A DNA stretch of 64,000 nt from Delphinapterus leucas (taxonomy: Eukaryota; Chordata; Mammalia; Artiodactyla; Monodontidae): NCBI RefSeq assembly GCF_002288925.2, contig NW_022098076.1, forward strand, positions 75,593,873-75,657,872, in the 5' to 3' direction. Shown here one piece after another: positions 34,963 to 45,553 of the stretch. Below the pieces are notes generated by a model. That model searched no databases. It saw only the letters and a program-made list of their open reading frames with translations, and was not told where the DNA came from. Position 1 is the first letter of the stretch. Each line of letters opens with the position of its first letter. The position numbers and the translations under genes are program-made.

Positions 34963-35075
34963 TTTTTTTTTTTTTTTTAATTAAAGCGTCCAAATAATTA
35001 ATGATCAACTCCATTTGGGCCATTGAAAACCCAAATGTCACACGGTTGAAAAGACCCAACCAAATAATTCAGTGT
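34963..35075. promoter_or_regulatory. T-run followed by a homeodomain-type AT motif cluster
   Basis: After a T-run come TTAATTAA (34977-34984) and TAATTAATGAT (34995-35005), then single-copy text with CpGs ('aaagcgtcc', 'tcacacggttg'). TAATTA is the core of many homeodomain sites. A candidate only. Confidence 0.25.
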
Positions 35076-35855
35076 ACCCTATAAAGCTTTAAAAAAGCAG
35101 AGCCCAAGATGCCTGCATGACTGGTTTCTGTGCTGTCTGAAAAGCTTGGTTGGGTTTTGGGGCACTTGATTGGATTCCAGGAATAATGTGCCCTGAGCAC
35201 AAAGGGCTCTTTTGATGTGTCTGTGCCATAGCTCCTCCCCTTCCCTCCTCACTTTACCTGGGATACACATTCTCCTTGTCTCCCAAGTTGGAAAAAATAA
35301 TCCATGGAAGAGAGGAAAAAACAGCAGAGGGAAAATTGAGGGTGGGGGTCGGGGGTAAACTGCAGTTCTTAGTCTGAGTTTGGTTACTAAAGTCTGGTTA
35401 TTCCAGAGGAATAGAAGAAATGGAGTTTATACAATGTCTGTGACTAGACACTGGAAAAATGCGATGAAAAGATGCCTCTTGCTTGAACTTGGTCCCTTGA
35501 GCTATGAGTAACAAGTGAGTCTCCCAGCAACGACCTGCTACTTTCAGAGTCAGAAGAACTACAGATTACCAACCCTGGAAATCAACGTGGAATTACATGC
35601 CCAGTTCAGGCAGAGAATCTCATAGACAGTGAGTTCAGCTTGATTTTTCATGGGTACTAGAATATTCAAGAAAGATAGAGAGAAAGAAGGCAGAGTCCCC
35701 ATTGCTAGAATGCTCTGAGAAAAGTGACAGAGCCAGCTAAAGGTCAGTATGAAGCACTGGCCCTGGGAGAAAAGGAGTGCTGTTCTAGCCCCAGCCGTGG
35801 AGGTGCCCAGATTGGCAGCAAAGGCCTGCAAGCTGGTGGTAGAAGAGGTCTAATA
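35076..35855. other. Single-copy sequence, nothing recognised
   Basis: A 90-codon minus frame (35559-35831) has no domain I recognise. Confidence 0.5.
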
Positions 35856-35859
35856 GAGG

Positions 35860-35950
35860 CCTTCCTGGGCTAACTTGAATAGGCTGTTTGACCCTTCTAG
35901 TCTTATTTTCTTTATCTGCAAAAAGATGAACTTCAACTACATAGCTCTGA
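35860..35950 (+). repeat. Weak MIR-class fragment
   Basis: 'ccttctagtcttattttctt' and 'tatctgcaaaaagatgaa' faintly match the MIR plus-strand core. Confidence 0.3.
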
Positions 35951-36054
35951 GATTCTGTTTCAGAAACCTATTGCTGCCCCCAAATTAATGTGGGCATAGC
36001 AATCTACTACATAACAATCTGCTTATGTAGGAATTCTTTATTTCAATAATGTTT

Positions 36055-36075
36055 TATATATATATATATATATAT
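36055..36075. repeat. (TA)n microsatellite
   Basis: About 21 bp of TA at the edge of an L1 relic. Confidence 0.85.
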
Positions 36076-36094
36076 GTTGTATACATATAGATTC

Positions 36095-36285
36095 ATTCCA
36101 TTTACTCCAATGATTTGATATTTTTGATGTTATTATAAGTGGTATATGTTATTTTATTTTAAAATTATTTGTTGCTAGTATATAAAAATACAATTGATTT
36201 CTGTATATTGAATTTGAACACAGTAACTTCACCAAATCATCTATTAATTCTAACAATTTACCTATAGATTCTCAGTCAGCTCTCA
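36095..36285 (-). repeat. Old L1 ORF2 fragment (antisense)
   Basis: 'tttgttgctagtatataaaa', 'atacaattgatttctgtata' and 'ctattaattctaacaattt' match the antisense of an internal L1 ORF2 segment. About 190 bp remains. Confidence 0.7.
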
Positions 36286-36324
36286 CCTGCTGAGATCACA
36301 GAGAAGATATTTGATACATTTGCT

Positions 36325-36660
36325 AAATTTCTTTGGGCTGCAAGTAGAAAAAGTGACTCTGGCCAACTTAAAGCAGGATTTGTTTACCTTAAAGCTACAG
36401 GATAGTTCTGTGAGTCACAGGAAAAAATGAACTACCAAGACTCAGAAAAGGACAGGGCCCAGAGCAGCATTAGGGGACAAATCGACTGTTTCTTCAGGAT
36501 ATGCTCCATCAGGATAAACTCTGAACTTCCTTTGTGTGACTCCTTTTAAGATTCAAATTCCTCAGAATCAAATCTTGTTGCCACTATTGAGACCCAAACA
36601 TTGACCATGTTGCCAGTAAACTGACAGGCCCACCAAGACTACGTGCAATTCTGGAGGAGT
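36325..36660 (+). repeat. Old interspersed repeat, 'ggctgcaagt' family
   Basis: 'tttgggctgcaagtagaaaa' followed by 'ggatttgtttacctt' and a tail ending 'ccaccaagactacg'. Same layout as the copies at 6150 and 20145. Confidence 0.4.
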
Positions 36661-38245
36661 GGTACCCCAAAGGAAATTCACCTTGCTGTTATAAGAAAGG
36701 AGAATTGATACGGGAGAAGCAAGACAACACATGGCCACCATGTACAGTATCTAATTGGAGCGTTCTGCCCCTCACCCACTTTATCAGACTATGCAGATTA
36801 GCACTTAAATTTTGTTGATGACACTGGTGATGGAGAAGATTACCATCTCAGACAGCCCTGTCTTCCTATCTAGGCATCAAGAGCACTTGGAACTGTCAGT
36901 GACCCATGTTATTCATTTATACGTGAAAGTAGATCTTTTGCCTTCCCTGGGTTTCAACGAACCTCCTCTCTTGTAATATGTCTTGTGCCACCATTGAAGT
37001 GGAATTGATTAATAACCTAATGTATGTATGTTCCTCCTGCTTTCTTGCCTCTATCTTCTGTCTCTTTCTAAGGGAGGTGGAGTGTTTATTTTGCTGGGGT
37101 TACTTTGCAATAAGAGACCTAGTATTTATGCTGATACAATCAGTATGTACACTGAAGTCTACCTGCTTGTTGAACTGCTGGCTCTCGGCTTGAGCACACT
37201 TAGTGTATAAAAGATGTTTGTGGGACTCCTAGGTGTTTTTAATCCATAAGAAGATGGATCGAGGTCATCATAATCAATTTTCTTAAGGAGGGAAGTAGAG
37301 TGAAAATGAAGTGAGGTTAAAAGGCTCTTATCTTTGCCATCACTCATTTCCACCTTTATTTATTTCACTCTTTGGTTTTAATTAGCATACTGACAAACGG
37401 AGCTACAGATATTTTCATCCCCACACCAACTACTGCCCTGATTTCAGTCCCAAGTTATAAAACCTAATCTGAACCTTAGACGGGAAGCTACAAACTATAA
37501 CTTTAAATTTCGGTTTACAGAGTTCCCTAGGATGGAGGAATTGAGTTGGGAGAGGTCCTGGGAATCAGAAAACAAACTACCTTCCTCCCCTAAAAGGACC
37601 TGAGGACATTTGAAACAAAACTCATAAAATACCATTTTCACAACATCTCCACTGAGAAGAATTGCAAGAGTACATCTCATCCATCCCCCTCCCAGCAACT
37701 GCTCCTAACTAATCCCAGACTAAAGGAGGTGTCTCTTGTTCTTCAAAATCACTTGAAGGACATTTCACAATTCCCCTTGGTCACCTGTTTCAAAATATAA
37801 GAACTGCATGCCAGGAAAATCTTCCTCATATTCAAACACTTGTTCTTTCTTCAACTCAGACCATTTGGATAATTAAAGTATAAAATTTCAGAACTGGAAG
37901 TTACTTTAAATACCACTTAGTCTAGAGGTTACAACTGGTGACCCAGGGATTGAGACATATTTTACTAGGGTCGCAGAAAGTTTAATTTTTGAATTTTTGT
38001 ATTAGTTGCCAATGCTTAGATATTTCCTTTTTAAAAATCCATATAGTTGCATCTCTAGAAAAAGATCAGAAGATCTGGAAACACTGTGGCCCTCATTCCT
38101 ATGGCAACAATCATAACTGGGCACTCCTCTTTACACTGGGGTAATAGGGAGAAAATAAACTCTAGTACATCAAAAAGCCAACCAGGCCTGCTTGTCTCAT
38201 TTTCCCTAAATGACTAGCCCCTATAGGCATTTAAGTCTGTGATCC
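36661..38245. other. Mostly single-copy sequence, nothing recognised
   Basis: 37800-38030 may hold weak old repeat relics ('cagaactggaagttac'). No exon or RNA gene is supported. Confidence 0.45.
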
Positions 38246-38249
38246 CTGC

Positions 38250-38375
38250 TTTTTTGCTGACAAGAAAACTGAGAGTCGGAAACACAGGTTAACTGAGGTC
38301 ATCAGCTATAGGTGTGGCAAGAACTAGAACCCAGGACTCGTGCCTCTTGGTCCAATTCTCCTCTCCTGTAGGGCA
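38250..38375 (-). repeat. MIR-class SINE fragment
   Basis: 'gacaagaaaactgagagtcg' and 'gaactagaacccaggactcg' match the MIR core on the minus strand. Confidence 0.5.
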
Positions 38376-38642
38376 CTGCTTTCAGGATGTAGCCATGCTG
38401 ACCTGGGGCAGCTAAAGAAAAAAATAATAGGAAATGAGGAGTTGGCATAATAAAAGACAAAAAAATACCATTTTCATATTTCCTGTCACTTTTTATAGTC
38501 CTTGGGTCAGCTCAGCAGTATGCTGATAGAGATGTGCCCTATGAATCACTAAGGAAGATAACCAGCTGACACCCAGTGAATAGCAAAGGAAGGGTCCAAT
38601 GGGAAGGCTTAGAAAACCAGACTCATTTTTATGTTGAGGAGT

Positions 38643-38643
<1 letters not shown>

Positions 38644-38691
<48 letters not shown>
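38644..38691. repeat. (TG)24 microsatellite
   Basis: 48 bp of uninterrupted TG, the longest pure dinucleotide run in the window. A 12-13 bp A-run follows near 38730. The Thr/His-rich minus frames over 38493-38860 are its translations. Confidence 0.95.
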
Positions 38692-38694
<3 letters not shown>

Positions 38695-38695
<1 letters not shown>

Positions 38696-39755
38696 TTGAG
38701 GGGTGGTTCTTAGTGCTTTTAATCCAGGAAAAAAAAAAAAAGCAAGGTGGTATGCCCATTTCCAACTCAAATATGGTCTGGAGAAGACAAAGACAGGACT
38801 TACAGAGAATATGAAGATGGGGGTGTTGTCTATCAAGAAAATAAAAAACAAAGATTCCAATCTAAGTGTATGTTTACAAGAGGCTCTTCAACTTAGAGGT
38901 CAATTCAGCAAAAGTAAAGGTTGAATAGTATATTGCTTAAGAGATTTCCCAAACTAGTTTTTTGATACTAAGTATATAGAACCTAAAATGGTCTTTTGAG
39001 CCTCTGAAGAGGGAGTGACCCCTGGGCAGAGTAAGAATTTTGTGTTAACCCTCTCTTGCAACATGAAAGAAAAAACTAGGTTAAATATTAAGCAACATGT
39101 AGAGCCCCGAAGTACCTGATCATTGCAGTCAGTTCAGCCTCTGAATAGGTTAGCTATCAGGTGGCTGAAACACCTGAAGGATTAAGTGCATCATCACAGC
39201 CACCAACTCAACCAATCCTTTGAAATGCTTTCTGGCTGTGAATGTGGCTCAACATAGAGAAACATGGCCAAAACAGGCTTTCAGATTTCTTTCTTGTAGC
39301 TCTTCAATCATAACCAGGAAGAGAGGGAGAAGTAGCCCTTCTTCCCAAGAGCAAAGACATGACTTGAGCTTGAGATATTTGAGTTTAGTTGAGGTTTGAG
39401 GGCGTTTAAATCCCTCCTTTTCCACTGAGACACAATTGGCATTCATGTGGAGAATAGCTTTTGCTAGTTGGGAAAAGACTTAGCCAAGAGTTCTTTCTCA
39501 AGGTCAACTTATTAATAAGCTTAGTGGTCTTTGTGGGTTACAAAACAAACGGATTAATATCCATTCCCTCCCAGAGCTCGCCAACTAGAGACACTGTATT
39601 TACCAGTTGACCAGGTCCTCTCCTTCCCTTAACTTCTTCCTTAAGAAAATCGGAAATAAATTAAAAGAGCATTCTGCAAGGCCAATTCAGTGCCTGGTGG
39701 TCTTAACAAAATCATACACAGTTGATTTGTCCTCCATTTTGGTATCAATTTGATG
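38695..39755. other. Single-copy sequence, nothing recognised
   Basis: No named repeat or exon. Confidence 0.5.
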
Positions 39756-39770
39756 CCAGAAATGCTTCTT

Positions 39771-39969
39771 TTTTTTTGCGGTACGCGGGCCTCTCACTGT
39801 TGCGGCCTCTCACTGTTGCGGAGCACAGGCTCCGGACGCGCAGGCTCAGCGGCCATGGCTCACGGGCCCAGCCGCTCCACGGCATGTGGGGTCTTCCTGG
39901 ACCGGGGCACGAACCTGTGTCCCCTGCATCGGCAGGTGGACTCTCAACCACTGCACCAGCAGGGAAGCC
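39771..39969 (-). mobile_element. CHR-2-type tRNA-derived SINE
   Basis: Minus-orientation copy. It reads T-run, 'gcggtacgcgggcctctcac', ... 'ccgctccacggcatgtgggg', ... 'ccaccgcagggaagcc'-type head (here 'caccagcagggaagccc'). A 15-bp perfect target-site duplication, ccagaaatgcttctt, flanks it at 39756-39770 and 39970-39984. The 'cctctcactgttgcgg' block occurs twice in a row, a local difference from the other copies. Pol III-transcribed family mobilised by L1; this copy has no protein-coding function. Confidence 0.95.
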
Positions 39970-40069
39970 CCAGAAATGCTTCTTGAATGGAGAATTTCTT
40001 TCCTGTGATGATGGTGAAGATTTTTCTAATGAAACAAGAGGAATACTATATTAAGAAACACAGTATAAA

Positions 40070-41190
40070 ATCAGTGGATAAAAGGTGCTGAGATAATTGG
40101 CTATTAATATACAAAAAACTTTTAATTGAATCCATACATCTCACCTTAAACAAAATTGTATTTAATGTTGATTAAATACAAAGATATGAAAAAGAAAAGT
40201 TGAAACCTTTTAGAAAAAAGTATAGCACATTTAAAACCTGTAATAGGAAAGAATTTTTTGAATCCATAATATACACACGAAAAAACATTTTAAGCAACTA
40301 CTTTAAAGAGACTTGATAAATTCACCTATATTAAAACAAATACAAACCATATATTAAAAAGATACACAATAGACTGGCAGAAGATATTTGCAAACATATA
40401 ACAGAAGATTAGCATCCAGGGTGTATAAAGAACTCCAAAAATTACTAGGCAAAAGAAAAATGACCATCAAAATGTCTAACATCCATGTAGAGTCCCAGAC
40501 GGAAAGGAGACAGAGAGTAGGGCAAAATAAATATTCGAAGAAATAGTCGTCAAAAACTTCCCAAATTTGGTGAAAGACAAAGCAGCTCAGCAAACCCTAA
40601 TCATAAATTTGATAAACTCAAATAAATCCCTGACTATACACATTGCAATCAAACTGCTGAAAACTATGAATAAAGAACAAATCTTGAAAGCAGTTAGAAA
40701 AAAATGACACATCACATACCAGAGAACAATGATTCAAATGACAATGGATTTCTCATCAAGAACCACAGAGGTTGAGACCACAGTGGAATAACATTCTTTA
40801 AAGTGCTGAAAGAAAAAAAAAGCTATCAACCCAGAATTTTATATCCAGCAAAATATTCTTCAGAAGTAAAGGTAAAATAAAGACATTTTCAAATAAAGAA
40901 AATCTAAAAGAATCACTGCTAACAGTCCTGCACAACAAAAAATGCTGAAGGAAGTTCCTCAGGCTGCAAGAACATGGTACTAGAGTAAAACTGCATCTTC
41001 AGGAAAGGATAGAGTATCAGAATGGTAAATGTAAATATCTGGTATATAACTCGTGGTTCAACCTGAGACGTATATAGATAGAGAGATAGAATAGAGACCG
41101 AGACAGAGATAGAGATGAGATGGAGATGGAGATAGACAGGGAGAGAGAGAATAAAAGAAAGAGAGAGAGAAGAGGGAGAGAAAGGGTTAT
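40070..41190 (+). repeat. Old L1/HAL1-like ORF1-derived remnant
   Basis: Plus-strand text at 40660-40980 keeps the order of L1 ORF1 C-terminal coding sequence: 'atcttgaaagcagttag' (ILKAV), 'aatgacaatggatttctcat', 'tttaaagtgctgaaag', 'acccagaattttatatcc', 'aatgctgaaggaagttcct'. The frame is broken by many stops. ORF1-like sequence running straight to a 3' end without ORF2 would fit HAL1. A GATA/GAGA-rich tract (41070-41180) ends the block. Confidence 0.65.
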
Positions 41191-41208
41191 TACTAAGAAT
41201 TGGCTTGT

Positions 41209-41399
41209 TGGGCTTCCCTGGTGGCGCAGTGGTTGAGAGTCCGCCTGCCGATGCAGGGGACACGGGTTCGTGCCCCGGTCTGGGAAGATCCCACATGCCG
41301 CGGAGCGGCTGGGACTGTGACCCATGGCCGCTGACCCTGCGCGTCCGGAGCCTGTGCTCCGCAACGGGAGAGGCCACAACTGTGAGAGGCCCGCGTACC

Positions 41400-41430
<31 letters not shown>
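41209..41430 (+). mobile_element. CHR-2-type tRNA-derived SINE with long poly(A)
   Basis: It starts 'gggcttccctggtggcgcag'. The A box is TGGCGCAGTGG (41222-41232) and the B box GGTTCGTGCCC (41265-41275). The body ends 'cccgcgtaccgc' at 41401, then about 29 A. The 14-bp target-site duplication aagaattggcttgt lies at 41195-41208 and 41430-41443. By eye it differs from the copy at 44139 at well under ten sites. The intact tail and duplication point to a recent insertion. Confidence 0.97.
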
Positions 41431-41433
<3 letters not shown>

Positions 41434-41439
41434 ATTGGC

Positions 41440-41745
41440 TTGTACAATTACGGGGTCTGGTGAGGGCAGGTGATCAAGAAGGGTCTTAGATAATGAGTAA
41501 GTTAGAACCTCACAGGTTTGGAGTCCCTGAGCTCAGGGAAAGCCTAAGCCCTGCTTTAAAGGTCTAACCTAGGATAATATTCCTTTTGATTAAAGTCAAC
41601 TGGTAATAATGAGGACTTTAGTTACATCTACAAAATCTCTTCACAGCAGCACCTAGATCAGTGTTTGACTGAATAGCTGGAACTGTAGATCAACCCACCC
41701 AAGTTGACACACCAAAAAGCCACTACATCTGGATAAATAGGAAAC
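41440..41745 (+). repeat. Old L1-type 3'-end remnant
   Basis: 'tgattaaagtcaactgg', 'ctttagttacatctacaaaa', 'tctcttcacagcagcacc' and 'tagatcagtgtttgactg' follow an old L1 3'-terminal consensus, ending near 'aagttgacacacc'. It was probably continuous with the remnant to its left before the SINE inserted. Confidence 0.55.
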
Positions 41746-42025
41746 ATTACTTTCTTTCCTCTTAAGCTCTTTAAAATACATATAGTTGCTTAAACTAAAA
41801 ATTTTTATATTGGTGGAATTTTCAATGTTTGTAAACGTATGACAACTGTAATATAAAGGATGGTGGGTATCTATGTTTTAAATGAGTGGTAATACTCTTA
41901 GTAGACTGTGGATTTATATAATTTACAAATATATTAAATAACCACTAAAATAATACAATAATGTATAGTTTTATGCCAACATATAAATTAAAATAGAATA
42001 CTAAAAATACTCAATCTTAAACAAG
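41746..42025. other. AT-rich sequence, nothing recognised
   Basis: Highly AT-rich gap between L1 relics; no gene. Confidence 0.5.
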
Positions 42026-42029
42026 GCAG

Positions 42030-42292
42030 GAATTTGCGACAACATGGATGGACCCAGAGGGCATTCTGCTAAGTGAAATAAGTCAAACAGAGGAAGACAA
42101 ATACTGTATGGTCTCACTCATATGTGAAAGTTTTAAAAAAACAAAACAAGCTCATAGTACAGAGAACAGATTTGTGGCTGCCAAAGGTGGGGGTGGGGGA
42201 TGGGCAAAATGGGTAAAGGAAGTCAAAAAGTACAAACTTCCAGTTATAAAATAAATATGTCATGGAGATGTTAAATAAATAAATAAAAACAA
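42030..42292 (+). mobile_element. L1 3'-end fragment
   Basis: 'caacatggatggacccagag', 'ctaagtgaaataagtcaaac' and 'tactgtatggtctcactcat' are end-of-ORF2/3'UTR L1 text. It ends with (AAAT)n at 42273-42288. Confidence 0.85.
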
Positions 42293-43140
42293 GGCAGGAC
42301 ATGATAACAGAGCAGCAAAACACAAACAGTAATATAAAGAAATAGTAGACCTAAATTCAACCTGATCACTAATTACATTAAATGTTAGTGGTCTAAGCGC
42401 TAAAAGGGAGAGATTGCCAGAATAGATCTTAAAAAAGCAAGACTCAGGTGTACTGCCTCCAAGAGATGCACTTTAAATATAAAGGTACATGTAGTTTGAA
42501 AGTAAATGGTTGGAAAAGTTCTACCCTGCAAGCAGTAAGCATAAGACTGGAGTGACTATATTAGTATCAAATTTTTAAAATAGACTTCAGGACAAAGAGT
42601 ATAACCAAAGATAATTTTTAGAAGGGACAACTCACCAGGAAGACAATAATTATAAATGTGTTTGCCCCTAATAGGAGAAGCATGTGAATCAATACTTGAC
42701 AGAAATAGAGGGAAAAAAAGGACAATTTCACAATTATAGTAGGTTTTAACACCTCTCTGTCATCACTGATAGAACAACCAGAAGATCTAAATGTTACTAT
42801 TAGCCCTCCTGATCTAACAGACATTGATAAAATTCTATCCAAATACACATTCTTTTTAAGCACACATAGTACATTCACCAAGATAGAACATATACCATGC
42901 TATAAAACGTGTCAATAAGTTCAAAAGAACTGAAATCATGTAGAATGTGTCCTATAATCACAAGAGAATTCATCAATAATGTATCTAGGAAAATCCAATT
43001 ATTCAGAAATTAAATGACATACTCTAAATAATTTATGGGTCAAAGACAAAACCACAAAGGAAATTAGAAAATACTTTTGAACTAAATGATAAAGAAAATA
43101 CAATATGAAAATTTGTAAGATTGGACTAAAGTAGTGCTTA
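42293..43140 (+). repeat. Old L1 ORF2 endonuclease-region remnant
   Basis: 'attacattaaatgttagtgg' and 'aagcacacatagtacattca' (L1 ORF2 FFLSTHSTFTKIEHI-like), then 'gttcaaaagaactgaaatc', match ORF2 between the endonuclease and RT domains. Frame is broken. It continues beyond the SINE at 43153. Confidence 0.7.
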
Positions 43141-43152
43141 AAGGGAAACACA

Positions 43153-43510
43153 GCTTTAGGACTCCCCTGGTAGTGCAGTGGTTAAGAATCCACCCGCCAA
43201 TTCAGGGGACACAGGTTTGATCCCTCGTCTGGAAAAATCCCACATGCCACGGAGCAACTAAGCTCATGTGCCACAACTACTGAGCCTGCACTCTAGAGCC
43301 TGTGAGCCACAACTAAGCCTGTGCAGAACAGCTACTGAAGCCTGCGTGCCTAGAGCCCTGCTCCTCAACAAGGGAAGCCACCCCAATGAAAAAATTGCAC
43401 ACAGCAACAAAGAGTAGCCCCTGCTCACCGCAACTAGAGAAAGCCCGCACGCAGCAACAAAGACCCAACACAGTCAAAAATTTTTTAAATTTTAAAATTA
43501 AAAAAAAAAA
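43153..43510 (+). mobile_element. CHR-1-type (long) tRNA-derived SINE nested in L1
   Basis: It reads 'ggactcccctggtagtgcag', 'tggttaagaatccacccgcc', repeated 'cacaactactgagcctg' units, and 'agagtagcccctgctcaccg' to an A-rich tail. The length of about 350 bp and higher divergence separate it from the 195-bp CHR-2 copies. The target-site duplication aagggaaacaca is at 43141-43152 and 43511-43522, and the interrupted L1 ORF2 text resumes after it. Confidence 0.92.
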
Positions 43511-43754
43511 AAGGGAAACACAATTTTCAGTGCAAAAGAAGAAAGGTCCAAAAACAATGGCCTAATCTACCTTAACAAGCTCTAAAAAGAAAAACGAAGC
43601 CCACAGTGAGTAGAAGGAATGAAATAAAGATGAGAACAGAAATCAATGAAATTGGAAACAGATAGTTTATAGATAAAATTAACAAAGCCAAAGCTGGTTC
43701 TTTGGGAAAAGAATTACAAACTCCTAGTTAAACTCATCCAAAAAACAGACAGAA

Positions 43755-43793
<39 letters not shown>

Positions 43794-44125
43794 ATACAAT
43801 GTCGGGAATAAAACAAGGGTTATCACCACTAATCCTATGACATTAAAAGAATAATTGAATTTTGGAACAACTTTGTGTCATCATAGTTTACAACTTAGAT
43901 GAAAGAAATAATTTCTTGAAAAATATAACTTATCAAAATTGGTACAGAAACAGAACTAATGAATTGCCAGGTTTGAAATAGATTTGATGAACCATCAAAA
44001 CCACCCCAAAAGGAAAACAATCAACAAGTGGCAAAATACACGAACAGACAATTCACAAAAGAGAAAATGTGAACAATTCCTAATCCTATGATTAGGATGC
44101 TTGATCTTTAGAAAATATAAATTAA
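43511..44125 (+). repeat. Old L1 ORF2 RT-region remnant
   Basis: 'aaatcaatgaaattggaaac', 'aaattaacaaagccaaagct' and 'ggttctttgggaaaag' match the start of the L1 RT domain. Later text (to 44125) resembles the ORF2 C-terminal region, so part of ORF2 is deleted. It holds a (GA)n at 43758-43791. Confidence 0.7.
43758..43791. repeat. (GA)n microsatellite
   Basis: About 34 bp of GA inside the L1 remnant. Confidence 0.9.
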
Positions 44126-44138
44126 AATTACATGAGGA

Positions 44139-44347
44139 GGGGCTTCCCTGGTGGCGCAGTGGTTGAGAGTCCGCCTGCCGATGCAGGGGACGCGGGTTCG
44201 TGCCCCGGTCCGGGAAGATCCCACATGCCGCGGAGCGGCTGGGCCCGTGAGCCATGGCCGCTGAGCCCGCGCGTCCGGAGCCTGTGCTCCGCAACGGGAG
44301 AGGCCACAACAGTGAGAGGCCCGCGTACCGCAAAAAAAAAAAAAAAA
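44139..44347 (+). mobile_element. CHR-2-type tRNA-derived SINE
   Basis: Full-length copy with A box TGGCGCAGTGG (44152-44162), B box GGTTCGTGCCC (44195-44205), body end 'cccgcgtaccgc' and poly(A). The 13-bp target-site duplication aattacatgagga is at 44126-44138 and 44348-44360. It carries many intact CpGs, in keeping with youth. Confidence 0.97.
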
Positions 44348-44360
44348 AATTACATGAGGA

Positions 44361-45075
44361 AACGTTCCAAATTTATCAAATAGGCAAAAATTAAAAGCCT
44401 AACAATAATAAATACTGGTGAGAATACATGAAAAAGAGAAATCCTTATAAACTTCTAGTGGATATGCAAATTGGTACAAACACTTTAAAGGCAATTTGAC
44501 AGCATCTAGTAAGGTTGACAAAGCAGATATCCAGTAACTCCACTGGTAGGTATATGTTTAGAGAAACTCACGTGTGTTCACAGGAAATATGTATAAGGAT
44601 GTTCATGCAAGTTTCATTTGTAACAGAAAATGTTGGAAACAAGCTAAATGTCCATCAAGAAGGGCATGGATAAAAAACATGTTTTGATATATACATATAT
44701 GGAAATCTAAACAGCTGTTAATAGGACAGTACAGGAGATATATGTTCAATACAAATAAATATCAAAAAGTTAAACAAAGAAACCAAGTTGCAGAAGGATA
44801 CACAAATGATGCCATTTTTTTAACACTTAGTATATGAAAACAATGCAACATAACTTTAAGGATACCTGGAGAGTGGATATATAAAGGCGGAGATGGGAAT
44901 GATAAATACCAAAACCAAATACCGTTGTCTCTACTGAGAAACGGGGGGATGGGATCAAGCATATTTGTAACGTTTTCTTTTCAGGTTGATTGGTGCACAT
45001 AAGGGTATTCACTCTGGTATGCATTGCACCTTTTCGTAGGTCTGAAATATAATGTAATTTTAAAAATTATAAAGG
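44361..45075 (+). repeat. Old L1M 3'-region remnant
   Basis: 'aattggtacaaacactttaa', 'gttcatgcaagtttcatttg', 'aactaaatgtccatc'-type text and the end 'attcactctggtatgcattg' ... 'aaaattataaa' follow the 3' part of an old L1. It closes the L1 block that began at 40.07 kb. Confidence 0.7.
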
Positions 45076-45450
45076 AACCGGAGTCCCAAATATGGCTGCT
45101 TGACAAAAGCTGGAGGCTTCAGCTGTAATGAGGGAACAGACGTCCTTGCTGAATGCCCTCAACTGTTTTGACTTCTGGAGGGGCGGGCCGTGATTACAGC
45201 TGCGATTAGGTGACTCACCATAATTATGTTTTGTTGAAATTGAATTTGTTGAAGCATGAATCATTCTGCCCGAGTCCAACCTAATTGCTCCGACACTGTG
45301 GATGGGAAGGATGGCGAAGGAGTTTTCCGTGGAGGTCACAGCAGATGACTGCGCGCGTACTCGTGGGCATGCGTGTGCATGCCTGTACACACGCGTGCCG
45401 CGCTCGCCTTGCACAGAGCCAGCCGCGCTACTTCGTTCTCTGTGATGATG
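45076..45450. promoter_or_regulatory. Candidate enhancer/promoter-like element with CpG cluster
   Basis: Repeat-free, immediately after the L1 block. Motifs seen: GC box GGGGCGGGC (45180-45188), E-box CAGCTG (45197-45202), AP-1 TGACTCA inside the near-palindrome ggtgactcacc (45211-45217), homeodomain core TAATTA (45221-45226), AP-1-like TGAATCA (45257-45263) and CTAATTG (45281-45287). About 13 CpGs then crowd into 45350-45436, which is far above the local level and suggests germline hypomethylation or recent origin. A minus-strand 115-codon frame (45067-45414) has no domain. Motifs and CpGs are seen; regulatory function is inferred. Confidence 0.4.
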
Positions 45451-45553
45451 GGAGGTTGGCAGGGAAGGTTTACAGGTTCAACTGTGGTTTATTCTGCCTC
45501 CCACCCCCTACTCATATTTGTGAGTAATTCACTACTTGGCTATTTGGCGTCCT

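Noticed and set aside
41211..41401. tRNA-like A and B boxes suggesting tRNA genes
   Set aside because: They belong to tRNA-derived SINE heads. No complete cloverleaf or discriminator end is present.
43201..43480. CRISPR-like repeated units ('cacaactactgagcctg')
   Set aside because: The repeats are internal to the CHR-1-type SINE; spacing is irregular and the genome is mammalian.
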